Shown here: in pieces, positions 1-7,437 of the stretch
How positions within the stretch are numbered: position 1 is the first letter of the stretch
How the letters are laid out: each line of letters starts with the position of its first letter
Source: Actinomycetes bacterium
Lineage (GTDB): Bacteria > Actinomycetota > Actinomycetes > Actinomycetales > Microbacteriaceae
Assembly: GCA_023428065.1 (NCBI GenBank)
Contig: JAEYZI010000001.1
Span: 1-29,952 of the forward strand
DNA: 29,952 nucleotides
Direction: 5' to 3'
Notes under the pieces: generated by a model
What the model was told of the DNA's origin: nothing
Databases searched by the model: none
The model's input: only the letters and a program-made list of their open reading frames with translations
Position numbers and translations under genes: made by a program

Positions 1-54
1 CCCGCGGACTTCGACGTCGAGGAGCAGCGGCGGGCCCTCGCGGCCTCCGTCTAG
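1..54 (+). CDS. C-terminal end of an unidentified protein (partial)
   Basis: The first 17 codons are open and end at a TAG (52-54), giving a short tail that reads PADFDVEEQRRALAASV. The start lies outside the window. High GC at third positions fits real coding sequence, and the stop sits only 8 bases before the next start, so the two genes could be co-transcribed. Too little is present to name a family. Confidence 0.55.
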   Translation, partial: PADFDVEEQRRALAASV

Positions 55-62
55 GGCCGGGC

Positions 63-521
63 ATGAGCGCCGACGCCGCGGTGAGCCCGCCCCTGCAGCT
101 CCCCCTCCCCGGGGCCTCGTTCGGGCAGGCCGTGGCGCGCTTCTTCCGCAAGTACGCGACCTTCTCGGGGCGCGCGAGCCTCTCCGAGTACTGGTGGTGG
201 CAGCTCGCGAGCTTCCTCGTCTACCTCCTGCTCGGGATCGCGACGCTCGTCGCCGGCGTTGCGACCGGTCGCCCGAATCCCGACGGGGGCGGCATCCTGC
301 TCGGCCCCGTGGCGGGAGTCGGGGCGGCCGTCATCGCCGCGTGGTTCCTCGCGACGCTCGTGCCGCAGCTCGCGATCGCGGTGCGGCGCCTGCACGACGC
401 CGACCTCTCCGGCTGGATGGTGCTGCTGCGGCTCGTGCCCTCGGTGGGCGACGTCATCGTGATCGTCCTCACGCTCCTGCCGTCGAATCCGAGGGGCGCG
501 CGCTTCGACCGCCGCTCGTGA
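63..521 (+). CDS. DUF805 family membrane protein
   Basis: A 152-residue protein. After a 20-residue leader it carries the DUF805 signature: an aromatic- and glycine-containing stretch FFRKYATFSGRASLSEYWWW, then two hydrophobic segments (about residues 47-68 and 77-102), then the typical RRLHDADLSGW motif and a last hydrophobic segment (about 120-142). It ends in a basic tail. DUF805 proteins are small inner-membrane proteins of unknown function. The ATG at 63 is preceded by a weak AGGG about 7 bases upstream and lies 8 bases after the previous stop, so translational coupling is plausible. A strong hairpin follows at 527-560. Confidence 0.9.
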   Translation: MSADAAVSPPLQLPLPGASFGQAVARFFRKYATFSGRASLSEYWWWQLASFLVYLLLGIATLVAGVATGRPNPDGGGILLGPVAGVGAAVIAAWFLATLVPQLAIAVRRLHDADLSGWMVLLRLVPSVGDVIVIVLTLLPSNPRGARFDRRS

Positions 522-526
522 CACGA

Positions 527-560
527 CGGATGCCGCGGGGGTCGGGCCCCGCGGCATCCG
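527..560. terminator. Bidirectional hairpin between convergent genes
   Basis: A perfect 14-bp inverted repeat, CGGATGCCGCGGGG at 527-540 and its complement at 547-560, flanks a 6-base loop. It sits between the stop of the DUF805 gene (521) and the stop of the minus-strand gene ending at 574. There is no T-run, as is common in high-GC actinobacteria. Position and symmetry suggest it ends transcription from both sides. Confidence 0.7.
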
Positions 561-573
561 CGTCTCGCGCGTC

Positions 574-1299
574 TCAGCGCGTCGTCATGAGGCGCACGCC
601 CGCGACGTAGAACGGGGCGAAGAACACGGCCACGAGCACGACGGCGACGGGTCCGGTCACGAGCGTCGGCACGAGCCACGCGAGCCCGCCGAACGGGGCG
701 AGGAACCACGGCACGACGCCTGCGCGGGCGAGGCCGAGCGCGTAGGCCATGAGTCCGGCGAGGCCGCCCACGATGCCGGTGGCCTTCCACAGGCCGATCA
801 TGACGTCGTTTTTCGCGGTCTCCGAGAGGAGCACGGCGTCCTCGATGGGGAGCACGTTGCCCGCGCTCACGAGGAACCAGTCCGACAGCAGCAGTCCCGA
901 GAGCTGGATGGAGCCGATGAGCAGGATGGCGGCCGCGATCGGCAGCCAGACGCTGCCGCGGGTGCCGCGCAGGAGGCCACGTCCCGCGACGGCGGCGATC
1001 GCGAACGCGACCCAGCCGTAGTGGAGCAGGGCTGCGGAGGCGATGCTGAGACCCGGGTCCGCGGCGAGCGAGGCGATGTAGCCGGCCTCGCCCGGATCGG
1101 TCTGCGCGGGCGAGGTCGCCATGCCGGCGACGTGCAGCAGCGGCGCGACGATGAACGCGGCGCCGCCGATGCGCTCGAGCAGGTGCGGGCGGAACGGGCC
1201 GAGGTCGACGCGCGGGCGCCGGCGGGTGCCGGCCGCTTCGAGGCTCGTCGCCTCCGCGATCGTCGCGCCGCCGTCGGCGGGGGTGGGGGTGGTGGTCAT
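574..1299 (-). CDS. Polytopic membrane protein of unknown function
   Basis: A 241-residue protein with no family I can name securely; the layout is reminiscent of DUF4386-like membrane proteins. Residues 1-40 are polar. About six hydrophobic segments follow, roughly 45-62, 83-103, 115-138, 165-185, 190-205 and 208-232. The ATG at 1299 is preceded by GGAAGG about 7 bases upstream, which supports this start. It is downstream of the sensor kinase/response regulator pair on the same strand with a 109-base gap. Repeated GTCCCGT elements in that gap also occur upstream of the kinase, so this gene may be a target of the regulator. That is an inference. Confidence 0.75.
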   Translation of the reverse strand: MTTTPTPADGGATIAEATSLEAAGTRRRPRVDLGPFRPHLLERIGGAAFIVAPLLHVAGMATSPAQTDPGEAGYIASLAADPGLSIASAALLHYGWVAFAIAAVAGRGLLRGTRGSVWLPIAAAILLIGSIQLSGLLLSDWFLVSAGNVLPIEDAVLLSETAKNDVMIGLWKATGIVGGLAGLMAYALGLARAGVVPWFLAPFGGLAWLVPTLVTGPVAVVLVAVFFAPFYVAGVRLMTTR

Positions 1300-1353
1300 G
1301 CGGGTGCCTTCCGAGTGGAGTGGTGGTCAGTGCCTCCACCCTCTCGGCGGGCC

Positions 1354-1407
1354 GTCCCGTGTGGCGAGGGAACCGGGTCCCGTCGCCGTCCCGATCTGCC
1401 GCGGGAC
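1354..1407. promoter_or_regulatory. Cluster of GTCCCGT half-sites upstream of the membrane-protein gene
   Basis: GTCCCGT occurs at 1354-1360 and 1377-1383. GTCCCG at 1388-1393 faces its complement CGGGAC at 1402-1407. The same heptamer forms an inverted pair upstream of the sensor kinase gene (4178-4196). Shared sites upstream of both genes of a small regulon would be expected for LuxR-type regulator binding, but no binding is shown here. Confidence 0.35.
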
Positions 1408-1408
1408 G

Positions 1409-2062
1409 CTACAGGCGCCCGAGTCCCGCGTCGCGGGCACGCACGATGGCCTCCGAGCGGTCGGCCACCTGGAGCTTCGCGAAGATGTTCGACACGTTGT
1501 TGCGCACCGTCTTGGGCGACAGGAAGAGCGTCTGCGCGATCTGCGGGTTGGAGCGCCCCGCGGCGAGCAGGTCGAGCACCTCGCGCTCGCGCTCGGTGAG
1601 CTGGGGGAACGCGGGCGCGTCGGGGCTCGGGGGTCGGCCCGCGAAGTACGCGGCGACGCGCTGTGCGACGGCCGCCCCGAACACGAGCTCGCCCGAGTCC
1701 ACCGAGCGGATGGCGCGCACGATCTCGTGCTGGCTCGATCCCTTCACGAGGTAGCCGCGGGCTCCCGCGCGCATCGCCGAGAAGACCGTCTCGTCGTCCT
1801 CCGACATCGTGAGCACCACGACGGCGAGGTGCGGATGGCGCGCCGCGAGCTCGCGCGTCGCCGCGATCCCGTCGAGGCCCGGCATCTGCACGTCCATGAC
1901 GACGACGTCCGCGTCGGCGCTCTCGACGACCTCGAGCGCGGAGAGGCCGTCCTCGGCGACGGCGACGACCTCGACCTCGTCGACCGATTCGAGCAGCATG
2001 CGCAATCCGTCGCGGTACACGGGGTGGTCGTCGACGAGGACGACGCGGGTGGCTTCGGTCAT
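1409..2062 (-). CDS. NarL/LuxR-type two-component response regulator
   Basis: A 217-residue regulator. The receiver domain (about 4-120) has the acidic pair DD at 11-12, the phospho-acceptor Asp57 (VVVMDVQMPG), Thr85 and Lys107. A LuxR-type helix-turn-helix follows (about 148-207; LTEREREVLDLLAAG, then SPKTVRNNVSNIFAKL). The start is fixed by MTEATRVVLVDDHP at 2062; longer readings upstream are a shadow of the kinase gene. The ATG overlaps the kinase stop as ATGA (2059-2062), so the two are translationally coupled. It should be phosphorylated by the adjacent HisKA_3-type kinase and bind DNA as a dimer. The signal and targets are unknown. Confidence 0.95.
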   Translation of the reverse strand: MTEATRVVLVDDHPVYRDGLRMLLESVDEVEVVAVAEDGLSALEVVESADADVVVMDVQMPGLDGIAATRELAARHPHLAVVVLTMSEDDETVFSAMRAGARGYLVKGSSQHEIVRAIRSVDSGELVFGAAVAQRVAAYFAGRPPSPDAPAFPQLTEREREVLDLLAAGRSNPQIAQTLFLSPKTVRNNVSNIFAKLQVADRSEAIVRARDAGLGRL

Positions 2063-4155
2063 GCGAGCTGCTCCTCGGGTTCGGGTTCGGGTTCGGGTGG
2101 TGCGGATGCCGGGGCCGGCTCGGTGGGGGCGCCGGCGGACAGGAGGGGGAGGGTCGCGACGAGCACGGTCCCCCTGCGTGCGTCGGTGTCGACCGCGAAG
2201 GTGCCGCCGAGCTCCTCCGCACGCTCGCGCATCGAGCGCAGGCCGAGGCCGGGCGTCGCGTCCTCGGGGATCCCGGCGCCGTCGTCGGTGATCTCGACCG
2301 TGAGGTGCTGCGGGGTCGAGGCGAGACGCACGACCACCTCGCGTGCACCCGCATGTCGGCGGGCGTTCGTGAGCCCCTCGGAGGCGATGCGGAAGGCGGC
2401 GACCTCCGCCGCAGCGGGAAGGGCATGCGTGACATCCGCCTCGACGCGCACCGCGCATCCGGCGCCGTCGACGCGTTCGGCGAGCTGCTCGATCGCGCGC
2501 ACGAGGCCGAGATCGTCGAGGGCGGGCGGCCGCAGCTCGTGCACGATGCGCCGGATCGCGACGATCACCTCGCTCTGCTCGCCGATCGCCGCGTCGAGCA
2601 CCTCGCCCGCGCGGTCGGGGGCGCGGTCCATGAGGTTGCGAGCCGTCTCGAGACGCAGCTTCACCCCCGCGAGGAGCGGGCCGAGCTCGTCGTGCAGGTC
2701 GCGTCGCAGCCGGGACCGGCTCTCCTCCCGCGCGCGCACGAGCGATTCGCGGATGGCCTGCAGCTCGCGGCCGAGCTCGGCGTTGCGCAGCGCCGCGGCG
2801 GCGAGGCGCACGAGGTCCTCGAGCAGACGCTGGTCACGCGGCGACACGACGGGGCGCCGCCCGGGCTGCATCTCGATGCGCCCGATCTGGACGCCCTCGT
2901 ACTCGATCGGCACGCGTGTGATCTCGCGGCCGCGCACGCCGACCTCGGCCGAGATCGGGTCGGCGTCGTGGCGGTCGATCGCGACGCGCACGTAAGGGGA
3001 GGCGAAGGCCTCCGCGATCGTGCGCGCGAGGTCCTCGACGCGCCCCGCGGTGTCGGTCGACCGGGCGAGGCGGTCTCCGAGCGCCGAGACGAGCCCGTAG
3101 GGGTCCGAGCGCCTGCCGTAGACGGCGCGCGCGGCGAGGGCGAAGAGCCGATCGCGCAACGGCGCGTAGGCGATCGTCACGGCGACGACGGCCACGAGCA
3201 TCGCGACGCGGTCGTCGAGGGCGCCGCCCACGAGCAGCACGATGAGCACGTCGACCGTGAGCGCCGCGACGATGAGCGCGCCGTACACGATCGTCCACGA
3301 GAGCAGCCGGTCGATGTCGTAGAGCCGGTAGCGCGTGACCGCGACGAGCACCGAGGCCGACACGAGCCCGATGGTGAGCCCGAGGAGTACGTCGACGGCG
3401 GCCTGCGGGAGCACGGGGTAGAGGAAGGTCGCCGCGATGAAGACGGCGCCGGACCACACGAGCCAGCGCAGCTGCGCGCGGAGCTCGGCATCCGCCCCGA
3501 ACCGACGGCTGATGGCGACGACGAGCGCGAGCACGAGACCCGCGAACATGAGGGTCGGCGAGGTGCGCAGGATCGCGAGCCACACTTCCTGCGGCAGCTG
3601 CACCTCGAGGATGCCGGGGTCGAACGCGTCGAGCTCGGCCCGCCTCCCCGGGTCGTCGGCCGCCAGGATCGCCGCTGGCGCGAAGATGAACGAGAAGGGC
3701 ATCCCGAGACCGCACAGCACCGAGATGCTCGCGACGATCCGCCGCCAGCCGCGCGGGAAGCGGCCGTCGGGGAAGAGGATGAGCAGCAGCTGGATCGGCA
3801 TGATGAGCACGGATCCGAGCCGCGAGTAGTACCAGAACGCGGCGGGCGCCCACGCCGCGTCGCGGTCGAAGTACCACGCGTAGTTCGTGGCCGCGCTCGC
3901 GGGCGCGTCGAGCACCCACAGCGTGCCGAACCCGACGAGCACGAGCGCGACGGGATGCCAGGGCAGGCGCCACATGAGGAGGGCGCCGGGGATCACCATC
4001 GCGAGGCCGGGCACGACGCTCGACCAGCCGGGCGTCTCGATGGGGTCGGGGTGGGTCGGCAGCACGAGGGAGTCGAGCGCGAGCCCGAGCGCGCTCGCGG
4101 CGAGCGAGACGGCGACGAGCACGACGACGGCTATCCGGCTCGAGGTGCGTCGCAT
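2059..4155 (-). CDS. Membrane sensor histidine kinase (HisKA_3 / NarX-like)
   Basis: A 698-residue kinase. The N-terminal part (about 1-330) is hydrophobic, with roughly eight to nine membrane segments. It is followed by a GAF-like region (about 355-460), a short coiled coil, and the HisKA_3 dimerisation helix with phospho-acceptor His488 in RRDLHDELGPLLAG. A HATPase domain has the N-box region (SEGLTNARRHA) and the G1/G2 boxes (DDGAGI, GLGLRSMRERAEELGG). The C-terminus is a PEPEPEP tail encoded by a TCGGGT hexamer repeat. ATG at 4155 is chosen because the protein there begins with a typical membrane anchor (MRRTSSRIAVVVLVAV) and a GTCCCGT inverted repeat lies just upstream. Its partner is the regulator at 1409-2062. 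Confidence 0.93.
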   Translation of the reverse strand: MRRTSSRIAVVVLVAVSLAASALGLALDSLVLPTHPDPIETPGWSSVVPGLAMVIPGALLMWRLPWHPVALVLVGFGTLWVLDAPASAATNYAWYFDRDAAWAPAAFWYYSRLGSVLIMPIQLLLILFPDGRFPRGWRRIVASISVLCGLGMPFSFIFAPAAILAADDPGRRAELDAFDPGILEVQLPQEVWLAILRTSPTLMFAGLVLALVVAISRRFGADAELRAQLRWLVWSGAVFIAATFLYPVLPQAAVDVLLGLTIGLVSASVLVAVTRYRLYDIDRLLSWTIVYGALIVAALTVDVLIVLLVGGALDDRVAMLVAVVAVTIAYAPLRDRLFALAARAVYGRRSDPYGLVSALGDRLARSTDTAGRVEDLARTIAEAFASPYVRVAIDRHDADPISAEVGVRGREITRVPIEYEGVQIGRIEMQPGRRPVVSPRDQRLLEDLVRLAAAALRNAELGRELQAIRESLVRAREESRSRLRRDLHDELGPLLAGVKLRLETARNLMDRAPDRAGEVLDAAIGEQSEVIVAIRRIVHELRPPALDDLGLVRAIEQLAERVDGAGCAVRVEADVTHALPAAAEVAAFRIASEGLTNARRHAGAREVVVRLASTPQHLTVEITDDGAGIPEDATPGLGLRSMRERAEELGGTFAVDTDARRGTVLVATLPLLSAGAPTEPAPASAPPEPEPEPEEQLA

Positions 4156-4177
4156 GCGCTCATCGTGGCAGTGCGGT

Positions 4178-4196
4178 GTCCCGTCTGTCACGGGAC
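4178..4196. promoter_or_regulatory. Inverted GTCCCGT-N5-ACGGGAC, candidate operator of the kinase operon
   Basis: Perfect 7-bp arms (4178-4184 and 4190-4196) are separated by five bases, and the site lies 23 bases upstream of the sensor kinase ATG. The same half-site recurs upstream of the downstream membrane-protein gene. This fits autoregulation by the LuxR-type regulator, but is inferred from symmetry and recurrence only. Confidence 0.4.
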
Positions 4197-4219
4197 TCGC
4201 GTCCCGCGCGTCGCGCGGA

Positions 4220-5467
4220 TCAGCCGAAGGCCTCCACGATGGGGCGGAACTTGAGCTTCGTCTCGGCGAGCTCGACGTCGGGGTCGGAGGCCGCGAGGAT
4301 GCCGCCCCCGGCATATGCGCGGATGTCGCCCGACGGTGTGACCTCCGCCGAGCGCAGCGACACGGCCCACTTGCCGTCGCCGTCGGCGTCGACCCACCCC
4401 ACGGGGCCGCCGTAGCGTCCCCGGTCGAGGGGCTCGAGCTCGCGGATGAGCTCGAGCGCCGCGTCGCGCGGCGTGCCCGCGACGGCGGCGGTCGGGTGCA
4501 GCGCGGCGGCGAGATCGAGCGCGGAGGAGCCGTCCGACAGGGTGCCCTCGATATTGGTCGCGAGGTGCCAGAGGTTCGGCAGCTTGAGGGCGAACGGGAT
4601 CTCGCTCGCGGAGAGGCCGGAGCGCGCGTGGGGCGCGAGCGCGTCGAGCACGCTCTGCACGGCGTAGCGGTGCTCGTCGAGGTCCTTCGTCGACGTCGCG
4701 AGGCGCAGGGCGGCGGCGTGGTCCGCCTCCGCGTCGGCCCCGCGTGCGATCGACCCCGCGAGCACGCGCGCGGTCGTCTTGCCGCGGCTCACACGCACGA
4801 GGGTCTCGGGGCTCGACCCGATGTGCCCGTCGATCGCGAACGTCCAGGTGTCGGGGTAGCCGAGCGCGAGGTCGACGAGGACGCGCCGCAGGTCGCCGCC
4901 CTCGGGCAGGTGCCCCACGAGGTCGCGCGCGAGCACGACCTTGCGCAGCTCGCCCGCGCGGATGCGGTCGATCGCGACGGCGACGATCTCGCGGAAGCGC
5001 TCGGGCCCCACCTCGCCCGGCTGAAGGCTCAGGCGGAACTCCGCCCCCATCGCCGTGGGTGCGGGAGCGGGAGCGGGGGAGTCCTCGCCCGCGACGACGA
5101 CATCCGTGATCCAGGTGACGCCGTCGCGGCGTCCGACGATCGTACGCGGCACGATGAGCACGCTCTCGAACGCCGAGCTCTCGTCGAAGGTGAATGCGCC
5201 GAACGCAAGCAGGCCCGTGCCCGACGCGCGCACCGGGTCGTCGACGGTCGCCGCGGCGGCGATGCGCCGCCAGGTCTCGGCGGCCTGCGCGATGCGGTCG
5301 GGCCCGCGGAAGGTGAGGCGCACCGCCTCGCCGAGCCCCGCGACCCCCTCGCCGCCACGCATGAACAGCAACGGTCGGCGCGCGTCGAGCAGGGGCAGGA
5401 GAGATGCCACCGGATCGACCGCTCGGGTGCGCGCGGTGAGCGCGGGAACGCCCTCGGATACGGTCAC
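4220..5467 (-). CDS. menF: Isochorismate synthase (menaquinone pathway)
   Basis: A 415-residue chorismate-binding enzyme, the usual length for MenF/EntC-type isochorismate synthases. It converts chorismate to isochorismate, the first committed step to menaquinone. Visible family motifs are GELRKVVLARD (candidate general-base Lys), PETLVRVSRG, LAGSIARG, the HPTAAVAGTP motif, ELEPLDRGRYGGPVGW and the C-terminal YAGGGILAASDP followed by ETKLKF. A siderophore-type isochorismate synthase is the alternative, but the divergent neighbour is the menaquinone methyltransferase. The GTG at 5467 lies about 6 bases downstream of a TAGGGT (-10 like, 5479-5474 on the minus strand), which suggests a leaderless transcript. 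Confidence 0.93.
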   Translation of the reverse strand: MTVSEGVPALTARTRAVDPVASLLPLLDARRPLLFMRGGEGVAGLGEAVRLTFRGPDRIAQAAETWRRIAAAATVDDPVRASGTGLLAFGAFTFDESSAFESVLIVPRTIVGRRDGVTWITDVVVAGEDSPAPAPAPTAMGAEFRLSLQPGEVGPERFREIVAVAIDRIRAGELRKVVLARDLVGHLPEGGDLRRVLVDLALGYPDTWTFAIDGHIGSSPETLVRVSRGKTTARVLAGSIARGADAEADHAAALRLATSTKDLDEHRYAVQSVLDALAPHARSGLSASEIPFALKLPNLWHLATNIEGTLSDGSSALDLAAALHPTAAVAGTPRDAALELIRELEPLDRGRYGGPVGWVDADGDGKWAVSLRSAEVTPSGDIRAYAGGGILAASDPDVELAETKLKFRPIVEAFG

Positions 5468-5473
5468 GCTTCC

Positions 5474-5545
5474 ACCCTAGGCCGGTCTCGGGCGGCCGCA
5501 TGAGACGAAGGGCCCGGGCGTCGTCGCATGGGGCCCGGATAGGAT
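5474..5545. promoter_or_regulatory. Divergent promoter region of menF and menG (leaderless type)
   Basis: On the minus strand TAGGGT (5479-5474) sits 6 bases before the menF GTG (5467). On the plus strand TAGGAT (5540-5545) sits 5 bases before GTG 5551 and 8 bases before GTG 5554. This spacing is typical of actinobacterial -10 boxes of leaderless mRNAs, in which transcription starts at or next to the first codon. No clear -35 is seen. Confidence 0.5.
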
Positions 5546-5553
5546 GGCGCGTG

Positions 5554-6303
5554 GTGAACAGGGCGGACATGGAGAAGCGGCCGGACGAGGTGTCCGGCAT
5601 GTTCGACGACGTCGCCCGCGGCTACGACCGCACCAACGACATCCTCTCGCTCGGCAACGCACCGCTCTGGCGCATCGCCACCGTGCGGGCCGTCGACCCG
5701 CAGCCCGGGGAGCGCATCCTCGACGTCGCCGCGGGCACGGGCACCTCATCCGCCGCCCTCGCGAAGTCGGGTGCGACGGTCGTGGCCGTCGACTTCTCGC
5801 CCGGCATGATCGCGGAGGGCCGCCGCCGCCACCCGAAGCTCGAGTTCGTCGAGGCCGACGCGGAGAAGCTCCCCTTCGGCGACGACGAGTTCGACGCGGT
5901 GACCATCAGCTTCGGCCTGCGCAACGTCTCCGACCCGATCGCCGCGCTCCGCGAGATGTACCGCGTGCTGAAGCCCGGCGGGCGGCTCGTGATCTGCGAG
6001 TTCTCGCACCCGTCGAACCCCGTCATGCGCCTCGGCTACGACGGATGGATGAAGCTCGGCATGCCGGTCGTCGCGAAGCTCGCGAGCTCCAACCCCGAGG
6101 CGTACCGCTACCTCCTGGAGTCGATCCAGCAGTGGCCCGACCAGCAGTCGCTCGCGAAGTGGATCCGCGGCGTCGGCTTCGCGCGCGTCGCCCACCGCAA
6201 CCTCACCGGCGGGGTCGTCGCGCTCCACCGCGCCCGCAAGCCCATCGACCCGGCGGTCCGCGCGTCTGCCGCGCGCCGCCGCGCCCCACGCCCCACCACG
6301 TGA
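5554..6303 (+). CDS. menG: Demethylmenaquinone methyltransferase (UbiE/MenG family)
   Basis: A 249-residue class I SAM-dependent methyltransferase that adds the C-methyl group to demethylmenaquinone, the last step of menaquinone synthesis. The family N-terminal motif MFDDVARGYDRTND is followed by the SAM-binding glycine loop ILDVAAGTGTSSAAL, the acidic VVAVDFSPGMI, FGLRNVSD and LKPGGRLVICEFS. The start at GTG 5554 gives an N-terminus (NRADMEKRPDEV) like relatives; GTG 5551 and ATG 5569 are alternatives. TAGGAT at 5540-5545 may be the -10 of a leaderless transcript, although AGGA could also serve as a ribosome site. The basic C-terminal tail (RRRAPRP) is probably disordered. Confidence 0.93.
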   Translation: MNRADMEKRPDEVSGMFDDVARGYDRTNDILSLGNAPLWRIATVRAVDPQPGERILDVAAGTGTSSAALAKSGATVVAVDFSPGMIAEGRRRHPKLEFVEADAEKLPFGDDEFDAVTISFGLRNVSDPIAALREMYRVLKPGGRLVICEFSHPSNPVMRLGYDGWMKLGMPVVAKLASSNPEAYRYLLESIQQWPDQQSLAKWIRGVGFARVAHRNLTGGVVALHRARKPIDPAVRASAARRRAPRPTT

Positions 6304-7382
6304 GAACGAACGGCCACGACGTGACCCCGTCCCCCTCGATCCTCCGGCGCCGCACCCTCGGCGCCTCGCTCGGCCTCGGCGACGCCCTCTTCGCCTCCAA
6401 CGAGGAGAAGAGCTTCGCGCGCGCCATCGAGGCCGGCCTCGACAAGGTCGAGCAGGGGCTCACGGCGCAGCTCTCCTTCGCCGACGACATCGCCGACGCC
6501 GCGGCCCGCTACCTGCTCGACGCGGGCGGGAAGCGCGTGCGCCCCGTGCTCGCGCTGCTGACGGCACAGCTCGGCGACGGCGCGAACGACGACGTCATCC
6601 AGGCGGCGCAGGCCGTCGAGATCACCCACGTCGCCTCGCTCTACCACGACGACGTCATGGACGACGCGCAGGTGCGGCGGGGGGTGCCGAGCGCCCAGAA
6701 GGTGTGGGGCAACTCGGTCGCGATCCTCACGGGCGACCTGCTCTTCGCGCGCGCGTCGAAGCTCATCGCGGGCCTCGGGGAGCGCGCCCTCACCCTGCAG
6801 GCCGACGTCTTCGAGCGCCTGTGCCTCGGACAGCTCCACGAGACGGTCGGCCCGCAGCCCGGGCAGGACCCCATCGAGCACTACCTCGGGGTGCTCGCCG
6901 ACAAGACGGGCTCGCTCATCTCGTGCGCCGCCGTCGTGGGCGTCGTGTTCTCCCACGCGCCCGAGGAGTACCGCACGCCCGTCGAGGTGTTCGGCGAGAA
7001 GGTGGGCGTCGCCTTCCAGCTCGTCGACGACGTCATCGACCTCTCGGCGGCGATCGAGCAGACCGGCAAGGCCGCGGGCACCGACCTGCGTGCGGGCGTG
7101 CCGACGCTGCCCCTGCTCTACCTGCGCCGCGAGGCCGAGACGGATGCCGGGGCCGCCGCGCTGCTCTCGCGCCTCGACGCGGGCCTCGCGCCCGACTCCG
7201 ACCCCGCGACGTTCGCCGAGGCGGTCGCAGAGCTCCGGGCACACCCCGTGACCGAGTGGACGATGGACGAGGCGCGCCGCTGGGCCGACGAGGCCGTCGC
7301 CGCGCTCGCCCCGCTGCCGGCGGGGCCCGTCAAGAAGTCGCTCACGCGCTTCGCGCAGGCCATCGTCGAGCGCACCGGCTGA
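6300..7382 (+). CDS. Polyprenyl diphosphate synthase (trans-isoprenyl transferase)
   Basis: A protein of about 360 residues that makes the long prenyl diphosphate side chain, probably for menaquinone given the preceding menG. Both aspartate-rich motifs are present: YHDDVMDDA (first, with DDxxD) and FQLVDDVIDLS (second). GGKRVRPVLALL and the GNSVAILTGDLLFARA motif are also typical. Chain length cannot be read from sequence alone. The GTG at 6300 overlaps the menG stop (GTGA), which suggests translational coupling; the GTG at 6321 (beginning VTPSPSI) is an equally possible start. Reading further upstream in this frame is only a menG shadow. Confidence 0.92.
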   Translation: MRTNGHDVTPSPSILRRRTLGASLGLGDALFASNEEKSFARAIEAGLDKVEQGLTAQLSFADDIADAAARYLLDAGGKRVRPVLALLTAQLGDGANDDVIQAAQAVEITHVASLYHDDVMDDAQVRRGVPSAQKVWGNSVAILTGDLLFARASKLIAGLGERALTLQADVFERLCLGQLHETVGPQPGQDPIEHYLGVLADKTGSLISCAAVVGVVFSHAPEEYRTPVEVFGEKVGVAFQLVDDVIDLSAAIEQTGKAAGTDLRAGVPTLPLLYLRREAETDAGAAALLSRLDAGLAPDSDPATFAEAVAELRAHPVTEWTMDEARRWADEAVAALAPLPAGPVKKSLTRFAQAIVERTG

Positions 7383-7437
7383 GCCCCGCCGCCTCCTCAC
7401 GCATCCCCCGCGCCGCAGGCGCACAGGAAGGAACACC

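Noticed and set aside
51..557. Minus-strand open frame opposite the DUF805 gene
   Set aside because: Arg/His/Glu-rich composition typical of high-GC shadow frames; the plus-strand protein has clear family motifs.
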